Assembly: GCA_937889395.1 (NCBI GenBank)
Contig: CALAOW010000181.1
Span: forward strand, 1 to 37,215
Direction of reading: 5' to 3'
From: an uncultured Pseudomonadota bacterium
Lineage (GTDB): Bacteria; Desulfobacterota; Binatia; Binatales; Binataceae
Length of the DNA stretch: 37,215 nt
Shown here: positions 1 to 8,467 of the stretch, in pieces
How the letters are laid out: each line of letters opens with the position of its first letter
Position numbering within the stretch: position 1 is the stretch's first letter
The notes under the pieces: generated by a model
What the model saw: only the letters and a program-made list of their open reading frames with translations
Told to the model about the DNA's origin: nothing
Databases searched by the model: none
Program-made: the position numbers and the translations under genes

Positions 1-381
1 GCCGCGTCCGCCTGCGTCCTCCGCCACGATCACGCGCACCGCGTTCGCCGTCGCGCAAAAGACCGTACATACTTCGCTTACGGACTTGATCTGATTGAGC
101 ACGTTGACCGGGAATGCGTTGCCAAGAATCACCACGAACACGTGTCCTGCCCCGATTGCCGCAGCCGCTTCGACCGCCGAATGCTCCAGCGCGGGGTCGG
201 TGCCGGTGCGCCGAATCAGGCACGGGCCCGACGCCTCGCAGAACGCCAGCCCGAACTTGATTCCCGGGACCGCCTGCACCAGAGCCTCGTAAACGTCCTC
301 GACGGTCTTGATGAAGTGCGCCTGGCCGACGATCACGCTGGCCTCCGCCGGTTTCGGGATTTCGACGATACTCAGTTGCAT
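1..381 (-). CDS. adenosine-specific kinase family protein (PF04008), 3' end outside window
   Basis: The reverse strand from the ATG at 381 reads without a stop to the window edge (127 codons). It matches what I recall of the PF04008 adenosine-specific kinase family: a start like MQLSIVEIPKP, then GQAHFIKTVEDVYEALV, a PGIKFGLAFCEASG segment and an IGAGHVFVVIL segment. The family is small (about 160 residues), so roughly the last 30 residues lie outside. Members have been described as phosphorylating adenosine; the activity here is inferred from family only. AAGGGG lies about 8 bases upstream of the ATG and supports this start. The gene is divergent from the HEXXH-protein gene, with about 80 bases between them. 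The family assignment is strong because long conserved blocks are recognisable. Confidence 0.85.
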   Translation of the reverse strand, partial: MQLSIVEIPKPAEASVIVGQAHFIKTVEDVYEALVQAVPGIKFGLAFCEASGPCLIRRTGTDPALEHSAVEAAAAIGAGHVFVVILGNAFPVNVLNQIKSVSEVCTVFCATANAVRVIVAEDAGGRG

Positions 382-461
382 AGTGCTTGCCCCTTGTGAC
401 TATTGCGGTGATGATAATCGCGTGGATGTGGCGCCGGAAGTGAGTATCCGGCAATGGAGGC

Positions 462-1004
462 GTGGTGGCTACCGGTCTGACACTTCGCACGAATTCCGAG
501 ACGCGGCTGCCGGCGTTCTTTTACCGGCTCTCCTCGCGCGCGCAGCGCACCTGGCTGAAGAGCGACACGATCGAGCGCTACGATTATGTGTCCAACGATG
601 CAGCCCGCAGCTCGCTCGACGCCCTGATGCGCGTGCTCGAGACCGGCAACCTCGCGGCATGCACCCCATCCGCGCGCGCGTTGGCCGCGGAAATTTGCCG
701 CGGGCTGGCGACTGCGCCCGTCAGCGTCGAGGTCCGCGGCGTGCGCCCTCGCAATCAGCGCGGTGAGCTGCACGGACTGTTCTATCCATACGATCCGCTG
801 ATACGAAGGCCGCCGTACATCGTGCTCTGGATGCGCACGGCGCAGCGCCACGACGTCGTCAAGCCGAAGACGTTCGTGCGAACGCTGATGCATGAAGTTG
901 GGCACTATCTTGACTACGCACTGCTGCGGCTCGAGGATTCATACCACACGCAGGGATTCTTCAAGCGCGAATCGTCGCTGGTGCGCGCTTTGTTCAATCC
1001 TTGA
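462..1004 (+). CDS. HEXXH-motif putative zinc metallopeptidase-like protein, 180 aa
   Basis: I do not recognise a named family. The protein carries HEVGH at residues 144-148 (TLMHEVGHYLDY), the classic zinc-binding and catalytic arrangement of gluzincin-type metallopeptidases. E158, D159 or H162 could be the third ligand. There is no signal peptide and no membrane segment, so a cytoplasmic location is likely. The start is GTG at 462 or GTG at 465. GGAGG at 456-460 is only 1 base from the first and 4 from the second, so 465 may be used. The frame is closed upstream by a stop at 441. The next plus-strand gene follows after about 110 bases. Peptidase activity is inferred from the motif only; such domains can also be inactive or regulatory. 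Confidence 0.7.
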   Translation: MVATGLTLRTNSETRLPAFFYRLSSRAQRTWLKSDTIERYDYVSNDAARSSLDALMRVLETGNLAACTPSARALAAEICRGLATAPVSVEVRGVRPRNQRGELHGLFYPYDPLIRRPPYIVLWMRTAQRHDVVKPKTFVRTLMHEVGHYLDYALLRLEDSYHTQGFFKRESSLVRALFNP

Positions 1005-1112
1005 GCGCCCGCGCTGCGCGGCTTCCCTTGACAGAGGCCGCTTCGACGCCGATAGCTTTGTCGTGATGCGCCGCCGCGCGGAGCGCATCGACATGACCAC
1101 AACACGCATCGG

Positions 1113-1601
1113 ATGGAAGAAATGGAAGAGATGGCTACTGGTATGGGATTCTTTCAGAGATTGTTTTCGCCGGTTTCGGCGCGGGCGGAGTTGCTCGAAG
1201 GATTGGCCGTGCTCGCCGGCCGCAATCAGGGGCTGGTCGATCGCCTGAAGCGGCACGCCGCGCTTACCCCCTCATCGAATATCAAGACCGGAGTCGAGGC
1301 GCTTGCCGAAAAGGAAGAATTGCACGTCAAGGTGATTCACTCGATTCTCGCCGATCGCAACGTCTGGGCGAAACTGCCGGAGGCCGCGCTGCATGACGGC
1401 TCGAACAACTGGGCGCGCCTCAGCGGCGATCTCGAGATAATCGGCGCGCTTGCGGCCGAGCTGCGAATCGATGCAATGAAGTGGGAGTCAGTCGATGAAG
1501 CCGTCGCGGAAAAGCTGCTTCAACTGGCTATCGAGGATGACGATCGCGAAAGCGAACTGCGCAAGCTCGCGCTCAAGTGCGACGCGCTGGCGCTGGACTG
1601 A
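1113..1601 (+). CDS. conserved-looking all-helical protein of unknown function, about 162 aa
   Basis: I do not recognise this gene. The product is predicted to be almost wholly alpha-helical and acidic, with no signal peptide. A segment reading EALAEKEELHVKVIHSIL contains an E-x-x-H arrangement like one half of a ferritin-like di-iron site, but I cannot find a convincing second ExxH, so iron binding is speculative. Four in-frame ATGs (1113, 1122, 1131, 1143) make the start ambiguous. GGAAGAG at 1124-1130 is 12 bases before 1143, where MGFFQRLF begins, and that start may be the real one. The gene follows the HEXXH gene on the same strand and converges on the mannose-1-phosphate guanylyltransferase gene, whose stop begins at the very next base (1602). 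Confidence 0.6.
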   Translation: MEEMEEMATGMGFFQRLFSPVSARAELLEGLAVLAGRNQGLVDRLKRHAALTPSSNIKTGVEALAEKEELHVKVIHSILADRNVWAKLPEAALHDGSNNWARLSGDLEIIGALAAELRIDAMKWESVDEAVAEKLLQLAIEDDDRESELRKLALKCDALALD

Positions 1602-2669
1602 CTACAGGTAGCGATGCAGGCCGCGGCGCTCGAGCTCCTCGGTGACGCGGCGGACATGCGGCGACATCTCGCGGTGCGCAACCAGGATCGCATCTCCCGT
1701 ATCGACGACGATCAGATCGCGCACGCCAAACAACACCATCAGGCGCGAATCCGGGTACGCCAGCACGCGCTCGGAATCGAGTGCGATCGCGTTGCCGCGA
1801 AGCACGTTGCCGCCATTCCCGCCGACCGCACCCCACAGCCCGTCCCACGATCCCACGTCATGCCATGAAAATCGCGCGCGCACGCCGAGCACGTTGGAGC
1901 TTTTCTCCATTATCACGCGGTCGAACGAATCGAACCGCAGCCTCCCGTAGGCGCGCGCGAGTTTCGTCCGCGGCGTGCGCGCGAGCCGATCGGCCGCCTT
2001 GCCGAGCGCCGGGCAATGCGCGGCGAATTCCCGCGCCAGCGTCCGCGTCGACGCCACGAACATCGAGGCATTCCACAAGTAACGCCCGCTCCGCACCATC
2101 CGGCGCGCAATTGCAAGCGCGGGTTTCTCGACGAACTTTTCGATCTTGAATCCGGCGCCGACCTTTGGACCGATCTTCTGATAGCCGTAGCCGGTTTCGG
2201 GCCGGGTCGGAGTAATCCCTACAGCGACGATCGATTCGTTGGCCGCGGCGAGACCGATCGCGTCGGCAAGCGTGCGGCGATATTGAGCGGCTGTCGCGAT
2301 GTAGTGATCCGCCGCGACCGCGGCGATGATTCCCTCGCCCAGCCGGCGCTTGATAACCGCGGCGCCGTAGGCGATTGCCACTGCGGTGCCGCGCGCATCG
2401 GGTTCAACGATCAAATTCTGCGCCGGAATCAGCCCGCGGATCGCACGCCGAAACGGCGCCTGGTGCGCCGCTGCGGCCAGGACGAAAATTCGCTCGCGCG
2501 GGATGAGCGGCACATGACGCGCGATCGTATCCGCGAGCAGGCTGGTCTTGCCGTCGATCGAAAAAAGCGGCTTGGGCCTTGCCGCGCGGCTCGCAGGCCA
2601 AAAGCGCGTGCCGCGGCCGCCCGCGATAATCAGCACCGAGGCGCGCTGCGGCATGGAAGTTCGAGCCAT
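1602..2669 (-). CDS. manC: mannose-1-phosphate guanylyltransferase
   Basis: Nucleotidyltransferase predicted to make GDP-mannose from mannose-1-phosphate and GTP for surface polysaccharide. The N-terminal GGRGTRFWPASR followed by RPKPLFS is the nucleotide-binding signature with the conserved PKP/PKQ lysine. FVEKP and the LWNASMFV block (usually NSGMF) belong to the same family, and HDVGSWDGLW near the C-terminus is typical of GMPs. The length of 355 aa fits the short monofunctional form without an isomerase domain. I chose ATG 2669, four bases after the phosphomannomutase stop. An in-frame GTG at 2684 would add five residues and overlap that gene by 11 bases. The pairing with phosphomannomutase supports a GDP-mannose route from mannose-6-phosphate. 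Symbol by function; organism-specific naming is not known. Confidence 0.88.
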   Translation of the reverse strand: MARTSMPQRASVLIIAGGRGTRFWPASRAARPKPLFSIDGKTSLLADTIARHVPLIPRERIFVLAAAAHQAPFRRAIRGLIPAQNLIVEPDARGTAVAIAYGAAVIKRRLGEGIIAAVAADHYIATAAQYRRTLADAIGLAAANESIVAVGITPTRPETGYGYQKIGPKVGAGFKIEKFVEKPALAIARRMVRSGRYLWNASMFVASTRTLAREFAAHCPALGKAADRLARTPRTKLARAYGRLRFDSFDRVIMEKSSNVLGVRARFSWHDVGSWDGLWGAVGGNGGNVLRGNAIALDSERVLAYPDSRLMVLFGVRDLIVVDTGDAILVAHREMSPHVRRVTEELERRGLHRYL

Positions 2670-2673
2670 CGGG

Positions 2674-4029
2674 TCAGATAGCACCGAGTTCGCGGAGTTT
2701 GCCGTCGAACAGCGCGCGAATTTCGGCCAATCGTTTTTCGCTGGTAGCTTCGAAGCGCATCACCAGCGCGGGCTGGGTATTCGACGCGCGCACCAGGCCC
2801 CATCCGTCGGCAAAATTCACGCGCACGCCGTCAATATCGATGACTTCATAGTGCTTGCGGAAAAAATCGGCCGCCTGCCGCACCACTTCGAATTTGCGAT
2901 CATCGGGGCAGTCAACGCGAATCTCCGGCGTGACATGACTGGCGGGAAGATCGGCGAGAATCGCGCCGAGGCCGCGCCCCTCGCGGCTGATGATTTCAAG
3001 AATGCGGAACGAGGCGTAGATCGCGTCATCGAAGCCGAAGTAGCGGTCGGCGAAAAACATGTGCCCGCTCATCTCGCCCGCCAGCGCCGCGTGCTCCTCT
3101 TTCAGCTTGCTCTTGATGAGCGAATGGCCCGTCTTCCACATGATCGGCCTGCCGCCGTGGCGCGCGATATCGTCGTACATCCGCTTCGAGCATTTCACGT
3201 CGCCGATAATCGTCGCGCCGGGACGCTCGCGCAGAACCGCGCGCGAGAACGCGACCATCAACTCGTCGCCCCAAACGATCTTTCCGTTCTCGTCCACCGC
3301 ACCGACGCGGTCGGCGTCGCCGTCATACGCGATGCCGATCGCAGCCTTATTTTTTTTCACCGCCGCAATCAGATCTCGCATGTTGTCCTCGACCGTAGGA
3401 TCGGGATGATGGTTGGGGAAGCGCCCGTCCATCTCGGTGTAGAGCTCGATCGTCTCGAGTCCAAGCCGCTTCATCAGCGGAGCCGCGACCACGCCGCCGC
3501 ATCCGTTGCCCCCGTCCACGACGACCTTGAGTCCCGGCGTGAGTTTGAACTGCGACAGGATGAAATCGTTGTAGTCGGGAATCACCGGGCGCTCGGAGAG
3601 CGAGCCCTTGGCGCCGGTCGTGACAAAATCGTGCCGCTCGATTATTTCGCGCAGCCGCTGAATCTCCGCGCCATAAATCGTCGTCGAACCCACGCCCAGC
3701 TTGAAGCCGTTGTACTCGGCCGGGTTGTGACTGCCGGTAATCATCGCACCGCCGTCCATCTTCCAGCTCAGCACCGAAAAATAAAGCAGCGGCGTCGGCA
3801 CCACGCCGACGTCAACCACGTTGATGCAGCCGGAAAGGAGACCCTCGACCAGCCGATCGCGCAAGCGGTCCGACGACAGCCGGCAATCGCGGCCGAGCGT
3901 GATCGTTTTCTTCCCCGCACGATGCAACAAGGTGGCGTAGCCGCGCCCGAGATCGACCACGAAGTCGTCGTCGAAATCGTTTGCGACGATGCCGCGGATG
4001 TCGTACTCGCGGAATACTTGCGAATTCAT
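2674..4029 (-). CDS. manB: phosphomannomutase/phosphoglucomutase
   Basis: Alpha-D-phosphohexomutase of 451 aa, the usual length for bacterial PMM/PGM. The N-terminus FREYDIRG is family-typical. The phosphoserine loop TGSHNP places the catalytic serine at residue 100. The magnesium-binding DGDAD is at 236-240 and the sugar-specificity loop GEMSGH at 318-323, which is the PMM/PGM form. RASNTQP near residue 425 is the phosphate-binding loop. It interconverts hexose 6- and 1-phosphates and feeds the guanylyltransferase immediately downstream (4-base gap). It could also supply glucose-1-phosphate for the glgC enzyme encoded 3 kb away. The gene is divergent from the SDR gene, with 62 bases between the starts in which a shared promoter region could lie. 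algC would be an equally valid symbol. Confidence 0.93.
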   Translation of the reverse strand: MNSQVFREYDIRGIVANDFDDDFVVDLGRGYATLLHRAGKKTITLGRDCRLSSDRLRDRLVEGLLSGCINVVDVGVVPTPLLYFSVLSWKMDGGAMITGSHNPAEYNGFKLGVGSTTIYGAEIQRLREIIERHDFVTTGAKGSLSERPVIPDYNDFILSQFKLTPGLKVVVDGGNGCGGVVAAPLMKRLGLETIELYTEMDGRFPNHHPDPTVEDNMRDLIAAVKKNKAAIGIAYDGDADRVGAVDENGKIVWGDELMVAFSRAVLRERPGATIIGDVKCSKRMYDDIARHGGRPIMWKTGHSLIKSKLKEEHAALAGEMSGHMFFADRYFGFDDAIYASFRILEIISREGRGLGAILADLPASHVTPEIRVDCPDDRKFEVVRQAADFFRKHYEVIDIDGVRVNFADGWGLVRASNTQPALVMRFEATSEKRLAEIRALFDGKLRELGAI

Positions 4030-4091
4030 TATTGTCAGTCTGTGCGACCGACTACGTCAGTGCAAGATAGCTGCCCGCAGGATGGTTACCG

Positions 4092-4841
4092 ATGACCGCC
4101 GCCGGGAAATCGCCGGCGGGTAACGAAGCCCGCGTCGCGATTGTTACCGGCGCCGGCCGCGGCATCGGACGCGCGGTTGCGCTCGAACTCGCGCGCGCCG
4201 GCTACTCGCTATGCCTCGCCGCTCGCTCGCGCGATGAACTCGAAGAAACCCGCTCGCAGACCGGGCTGCCGCCGGGGCGCGCGTTGATTGTTCTGGTTGA
4301 TCTGGCTATCGATGAAGCGCCCGACAATTTGATTAGCGCCGCGCTCGATTGCTACGAGCATATCGACGTGCTGGTCAACAACGCCGGATGGGCCCCGCCG
4401 CGAACGCCGCTGCTCAAGATGCGTCCGGTCGATCTCGATCGCATGATCGCCGTTAATCTGCGGGCCCCGATCGCGCTTACGCGGACGGCCGCTGCTGCAA
4501 TGGCCGCGCGAGGCGGCGGCGCGATCGTCAACGTCGCATCCTCGGCCGCCATCAAGGTTCCCACCGGCGAGGCCGTCTATGCCGCGACCAAGGCCGCGCT
4601 GATCGCGTTCACGCGCGCGGCGTTCGGCGAGTTGCGCCAAAGCGGGCTCAAGCTCGCGGTGATCGTTCCGGGACTTGTCGATACCGCGCTGATTCCGAAT
4701 AACAAGCGGCTCGATCGCGCGGCGATGCTTTCGACGGCCGATGTCGCCCAGGCCGTGATGCAGATCGTGAACTCTCCCGCGGGCGCATGCCCGGTCGAAG
4801 TGACGCTCGAACCGCAAATGGATCCGGAGCGTCCACGATGA
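4092..4841 (+). CDS. SDR-family NAD(P)-dependent oxidoreductase
   Basis: Classical short-chain dehydrogenase/reductase of 249 aa. The Rossmann cofactor loop TGAGRGIG is at residues 19-26, NNAG at 96-99, and the catalytic set is S150 or S151, Y163 and K167 (YAATK). The arginine in the glycine-rich loop and the AARSRDEL segment at the end of beta-2 suggest NADP(H), which is an inference. The substrate cannot be read from the sequence. FabG-like 3-ketoacyl reductases and many sugar or alcohol dehydrogenases share this layout. The start is ATG 4092 with a weak AGGA about 8 bases upstream. The last codons overlap the start of the CPBP protease gene as ATGA, so the two are translationally coupled. 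Confidence 0.9.
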   Translation: MTAAGKSPAGNEARVAIVTGAGRGIGRAVALELARAGYSLCLAARSRDELEETRSQTGLPPGRALIVLVDLAIDEAPDNLISAALDCYEHIDVLVNNAGWAPPRTPLLKMRPVDLDRMIAVNLRAPIALTRTAAAAMAARGGGAIVNVASSAAIKVPTGEAVYAATKAALIAFTRAAFGELRQSGLKLAVIVPGLVDTALIPNNKRLDRAAMLSTADVAQAVMQIVNSPAGACPVEVTLEPQMDPERPR

Positions 4842-5743
4842 GTTCCGACGTTCACGCGCGCGCGGCGATGTCATTCACGGCGCGATTCGCGCTCGTGCTG
4901 GCGGCGGGATTGGTCGCGGCGATCGTTCTGGCACCGCTGGCGGCCGCCGCGGTATCGGCTGCGGGATGGCGCTTCCCGTTTCCTCGAATTTTCGATCGGA
5001 CCGTGATGGCGACGCTGTTGATCGCGATGATTTGGGCCGCGCGCGACTTGAATCTCGCCTCGCTGCTGAGCCGCGGCTTCCGGCATCCCGCAACGCCGAG
5101 CATCGTCCGCGCGATTCGCGGTCTGGTCGTGGCGATCTGCGCGATTGCGATTCTATTCGCGCTGGCGCTCGCGGCCCGCGGCAGCGGAATCGGCGATCGC
5201 GGAGCGGCCGTGGCGCGGATCCCGAAATATTTTCTCTCGGCGATCGCGATCGCGATCATCGAGGAAGGATTCTTCCGAGCGTTTCTACTCGGCGGCATGA
5301 AAGGCGACTTCGGCAACCGGGTCGCGCTAATTGCAAGCGCCGCAATCTACGCCGTCGCGCATCTCGTGCGCTCTCCGGCGCGCTTCTATATCACCGGCTA
5401 CGAGCCCGCGGCCGGATTGATCACGTTCTCGCACAGCATCGACCAATTCACCAATCCCGCGATCGCGATTCCCACGCTGATAGGACTATTCCTTCTCGGG
5501 ATCGTACTCGGCAAAGCGTATATCCTCACGGGCAGTGTGTATTTCTCGATCGGACTGCACAGCGGCTTCGTGCTGGGCGCGAAGATGTGGCCGAAAATAA
5601 TTCTCGGCCGTGGCGCTCTTCCGTGGTGGGTCGCAGGAGGCGGAGCGATTCCGCTAATCGGCGGCGCCGCCGCATGGGCAATCGCGATTGCTATCCTCGC
5701 GATGCTCCGTCCGATCTCCGGCGCGCGACGAACTGCCGCCTGA
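4838..5743 (+). CDS. CPBP (CAAX/Abi) family intramembrane metalloprotease
   Basis: Polytopic membrane protein of 301 aa with about seven to eight hydrophobic segments. The CPBP signature is present: EEGFFR with E142, E143 and R147, a histidine in an AVAHLVRS segment (H175) and a later HSGF histidine (H241). These are the three motif groups of CAAX prenyl protease 2/Abi-type glutamic intramembrane proteases. Family members act on prenylated proteins, bacteriocin self-immunity or unknown targets; the target here is unknown. The start was set at ATG 4838 because it overlaps the SDR stop as ATGA. An in-frame ATG at 4787 would extend far into the SDR gene. The stop ends at 5743, one base before the acyltransferase stop on the other strand. 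Confidence 0.85.
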   Translation: MSSDVHARAAMSFTARFALVLAAGLVAAIVLAPLAAAAVSAAGWRFPFPRIFDRTVMATLLIAMIWAARDLNLASLLSRGFRHPATPSIVRAIRGLVVAICAIAILFALALAARGSGIGDRGAAVARIPKYFLSAIAIAIIEEGFFRAFLLGGMKGDFGNRVALIASAAIYAVAHLVRSPARFYITGYEPAAGLITFSHSIDQFTNPAIAIPTLIGLFLLGIVLGKAYILTGSVYFSIGLHSGFVLGAKMWPKIILGRGALPWWVAGGGAIPLIGGAAAWAIAIAILAMLRPISGARRTAA

Positions 5744-6832
5744 CTAGGCGTCGTACAGCGAGGGGGAGCCGCTTACCGGGCGGGTGCGGTAGCGGCGATG
5801 CGTCCACAACCATTGCTCGGGATACTTTCTGACCATCTCTTCGATCGCCTTTTGATAGCGCGCGGTGTTCACCAGCGCGTCGGCTTTCCGGTCTCCCGTC
5901 CGCTGCTGTTCGATCTCCTCGAAAATTTCAATCACGTGACTGCGGCCGTCGGGCTGGCGCACGATAAACACGGGCAACACGGGCGCACCCGCCATCATTG
6001 CGAGGCGATCGAATCCACCCGGAGTGGCGGCCATCTCGCCGAAAAACGGCACCCAGATGGCCTCGGAGCGCTTGGCGTTCTGATCGAGCGGGATGCCGAT
6101 GATCTCGCCGCGCTTGAGCGAGCGCAGCATCTCGCGCGCCGCGGTGTGCTTGCGAATGGTCCGCACTCCCACCCGCTCGCGGATGAATGTCACCAGTGCG
6201 TCGCCGGCCAGAAAGCGCTGGGTGTGATGAACCACGGTGATCTGGAACCCGTGCAGCGCATGTCCCGCGGGCAGCAGCTCGAAATCTCCAAAATGCGCAG
6301 TCAGGATGAGCGCGCCCTTGCCGGGGTACCTCGGCGTGAGATTGTTCCAGATGTCGAGCCGATTGTAGGTGACGCGGCGCGCCAGACGGCGGTAGAAGAA
6401 TCCGCCCAGCCGAACGTACTCGGCGCCGGTCCGGCCAAGGTTTATGTACGACGCGCGCAGGATGCGCCTTCGCTCCGCGTCGCTGAGTTCGGGAAACGCG
6501 ATCTCGAGATTGCGGATTCCGATTCGCGTGTGACGGCGGTCGAAACGATGGAAGATCAAACCGCCTGCCTCTCCCAATTTGTAGAGAATGAAGTCGGGGA
6601 GGAGGCTGAGCGCGTGTAGAATGCCAACCAGCAGCCAGAAGATCAGCCGATCCTTGAGGCCCATCCGGATGCGCATGCTCCGCGGGATTCCATGAGCGAG
6701 CGGAAAGTCCTGCTTCGTCGCGCCGTTAGCCGAGTCGGCCGGAGCGGCGCCGCGCTTCAACACCTCGCCGACCGAATCGAGCGATTCGCGGTGATCGAGC
6801 TGGGGAGTTGCTGGTGAAGACGCTAATGCCAT
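5744..6832 (-). CDS. lipid A biosynthesis acyltransferase (LpxL/HtrB family)
   Basis: Inner-membrane lysophospholipid/lipid A acyltransferase. A hydrophobic helix (IFWLLVGILHALSLLP) follows the N-terminus. The catalytic H-x4-E is TAHFGDFE with H180 and E185. QNAKRSEAIWVPFFGEMAATP is the typical donor-site region, and PEQWLWTHRRYRTRP near the end is a hallmark of HtrB/LpxL/LpxM proteins. It would add a secondary acyl chain to lipid A, implying a Gram-negative outer membrane. The product is 362 aa from ATG 6832, about 50 residues longer than usual at the N-terminus. An ATG at 6676 (residue 53) would give the normal 310 aa and may be the true start. The gene converges on the CPBP gene with no spacer. 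Confidence 0.87.
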   Translation of the reverse strand: MALASSPATPQLDHRESLDSVGEVLKRGAAPADSANGATKQDFPLAHGIPRSMRIRMGLKDRLIFWLLVGILHALSLLPDFILYKLGEAGGLIFHRFDRRHTRIGIRNLEIAFPELSDAERRRILRASYINLGRTGAEYVRLGGFFYRRLARRVTYNRLDIWNNLTPRYPGKGALILTAHFGDFELLPAGHALHGFQITVVHHTQRFLAGDALVTFIRERVGVRTIRKHTAAREMLRSLKRGEIIGIPLDQNAKRSEAIWVPFFGEMAATPGGFDRLAMMAGAPVLPVFIVRQPDGRSHVIEIFEEIEQQRTGDRKADALVNTARYQKAIEEMVRKYPEQWLWTHRRYRTRPVSGSPSLYDA

Positions 6833-6847
6833 CGTGTGCGGCGCTCT

Positions 6848-8083
6848 CTACAATACCGATCGTTCGCGTTTGGGGCCTTTGGGAATCACGACCAAGCCTG
6901 AATCGGTGACGAAGAATCGCTGCCGATCGCGCTCGAGGTCATATCCTATCTCTTCGCCCTCGGGAACATAGACGTTCTTGTCGATGATCGCGCGGCGAAT
7001 TTTCACGTGCCGCCCGATTTCCGCGTAGTCCATGATGACCGAGTCCTCGACCAGGCTGTACGAATGGACGAATACCGAGCGCCCGAGCACGGAATTGCGA
7101 ATGGCGCCGCCCGACACGATACATCCCTCCGAGATCACCGAATGAAGCGCCAGCCCGCGCCGCCCGTTCTCGTCGAAGACGAATTTCGCCGGCGGCTGAT
7201 CGAAGTACGCGGTGCGCAGCGGCCAGAGCGGATTGTACAGGTTCAGATGCGGGCGCGCGTCGCGCAAATCCATGTTGGCCTCGAAGTACGCGTCGAGGGT
7301 TCCCACGTCCCGCCAGTAGCTGAGATTGAGCTCGGAGTCGCCGCGGATGCGATTGGTCATGAAATTGTACGCGTAAACCGGCACTCGATTGATCAACGCC
7401 GGGAGGAGGTCGCGGCCGAAATCGTGATTACTGTTTTCCTTGATCGAATCCTCGATCAGCGCCTCGCGCAGCACTTGGGGATTGAACAGGTAGTTGCCCA
7501 TCGAGGCCAGCGAGCGTCCCGGCGCACCGGGCATCTGGGGCGGATTGTCGGGCTTTTCCACGAAGCTTGAAACGCGCAGGCCCGAATCGACCTGGACGAT
7601 CCCAAACTGATTCGCCTCGTCCACGGCCACCGGCAGAGTCGCGACCGTGACAGCCGCCTTGCGATCCATGTGAAACTCGATCATCTGCTGGATGTCCATC
7701 CGGTAGATGTGGTCCGCACCAAAGACCGCGACCAGGTCCGGCTTGGTGTCGTCGATAAGATTGAGATTTTGAAAAATCGCATCTGCCGTCCCCTGGTACC
7801 ACGTCTCGCCCATCCGCATCTGGGCCGGAACCGGGATGACAAAGTGATTGGGCAGCATCCCGCCGAATTGCCATCCGTCCTTGAGATGCTCGATCAGCGA
7901 TTGGGAGCGCCATTGCACCAGCACATAGATCGCGTAGATGCCTGAATTGATGAAATTGGAGAGCACGAAGTCGATAATGCGGTATTTGCCGCCGAACGGG
8001 ACCGCAGGTTTGGCGCGATCCCGGGTCAGCGGATGGAGCCGGGTACCCTGCCCTCCTGCCATCACTAGCGCCAGCGTTCTCAT
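6848..8083 (-). CDS. glgC: glucose-1-phosphate adenylyltransferase
   Basis: Makes ADP-glucose from glucose-1-phosphate and ATP, the committed step of bacterial glycogen synthesis. The N-terminus [13 protein letters not shown], then [17 protein letters not shown] and LSNFINSGI, is diagnostic of GlgC. GTADA, the ADHIYRMD block and FVEKP follow, and a C-terminal left-handed beta-helix segment (hexapeptide-like [20 protein letters not shown]) is visible. The 411-aa product from ATG 8083 has the family length. The frame extends further upstream (8143), but the conserved protein begins at 8083. No glgA or glgB lies in the window. The gene is 15 bases upstream of the acyltransferase gene on the same strand, so cotranscription is likely. 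Confidence 0.93.
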   Translation of the reverse strand: MRTLALVMAGGQGTRLHPLTRDRAKPAVPFGGKYRIIDFVLSNFINSGIYAIYVLVQWRSQSLIEHLKDGWQFGGMLPNHFVIPVPAQMRMGETWYQGTADAIFQNLNLIDDTKPDLVAVFGADHIYRMDIQQMIEFHMDRKAAVTVATLPVAVDEANQFGIVQVDSGLRVSSFVEKPDNPPQMPGAPGRSLASMGNYLFNPQVLREALIEDSIKENSNHDFGRDLLPALINRVPVYAYNFMTNRIRGDSELNLSYWRDVGTLDAYFEANMDLRDARPHLNLYNPLWPLRTAYFDQPPAKFVFDENGRRGLALHSVISEGCIVSGGAIRNSVLGRSVFVHSYSLVEDSVIMDYAEIGRHVKIRRAIIDKNVYVPEGEEIGYDLERDRQRFFVTDSGLVVIPKGPKRERSVL

Positions 8084-8143
8084 TTGAGCAAAAGAACTCG
8101 AATCGTCATTGCGCGGCTCGCCTCGGCAAAATAAGCGCGCCAA

Positions 8144-8467
8144 GTGCAGGTTGCTCGCGGCACCATCGGAAACCTATCCGTCCGGCGCTGAGGTGCAGCT
8201 TTTTTCATCCGTGAAATCTCTGAATTGTGGCAAATACCGGAGGGATTTTTGGATAGTGGCATGAATCAGTCATAAAAAAGAAGCTTCGGCGCGGCGGATT
8301 TAGCTTGATTTTACTCGATTTTGCATCTTGCCGCCAATTGTGCCGCAAGGCACGTCATTTGCTTGAAACTTCCATAGGGCTCTTACGTCTAAATTGCTAC
8401 ATCGATTATGGTAATCGGATGCACGAGCCCTCTCGCGGTGGAACGCGATGAGAGGAGGATACAGAAA
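8144..8467. other. AT-richer divergent intergenic region between glgC and the zinc-ribbon gene
   Basis: About 320 bases without a gene and visibly richer in A and T than the surroundings. It must hold the promoter for glgC (minus) and for the small zinc-ribbon gene (plus). I could not fix a convincing -35/-10 pair. Two small palindromes stand out. GTGCC-GCAA-GGCAC at 8340-8353 has a GNRA-type loop if transcribed. CGATTA-TGG-TAATCG at 8403-8417 is a possible operator. The downstream end folds as a hairpin described separately. Confidence 0.5.
8429..8458 (+). promoter_or_regulatory. leader hairpin overlapping the Shine-Dalgarno of the zinc-ribbon gene
   Basis: CCTCTC at 8429-8434 pairs with GAGAGG at 8450-8455. 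GCG at 8435-8437 pairs with CGC at 8444-8446, leaving a GTGGAA loop and a 3-base bulge (8447-8449). The 3' arm includes the first bases of the strong Shine-Dalgarno AGGAGG at 8453-8458, which lies 9 bases before the ATG at 8468. If the RNA folds this way, ribosome access would be reduced, giving a site for translational control. This is seen by eye; no folding energy was computed. Confidence 0.4.

Noticed and set aside
2548-4095. 515-codon plus-strand frame opposite the phosphomannomutase and part of the guanylyltransferase
   Set aside because: The sense genes have complete catalytic motifs, and the antisense frame has composition-driven sequence and no recognisable family.
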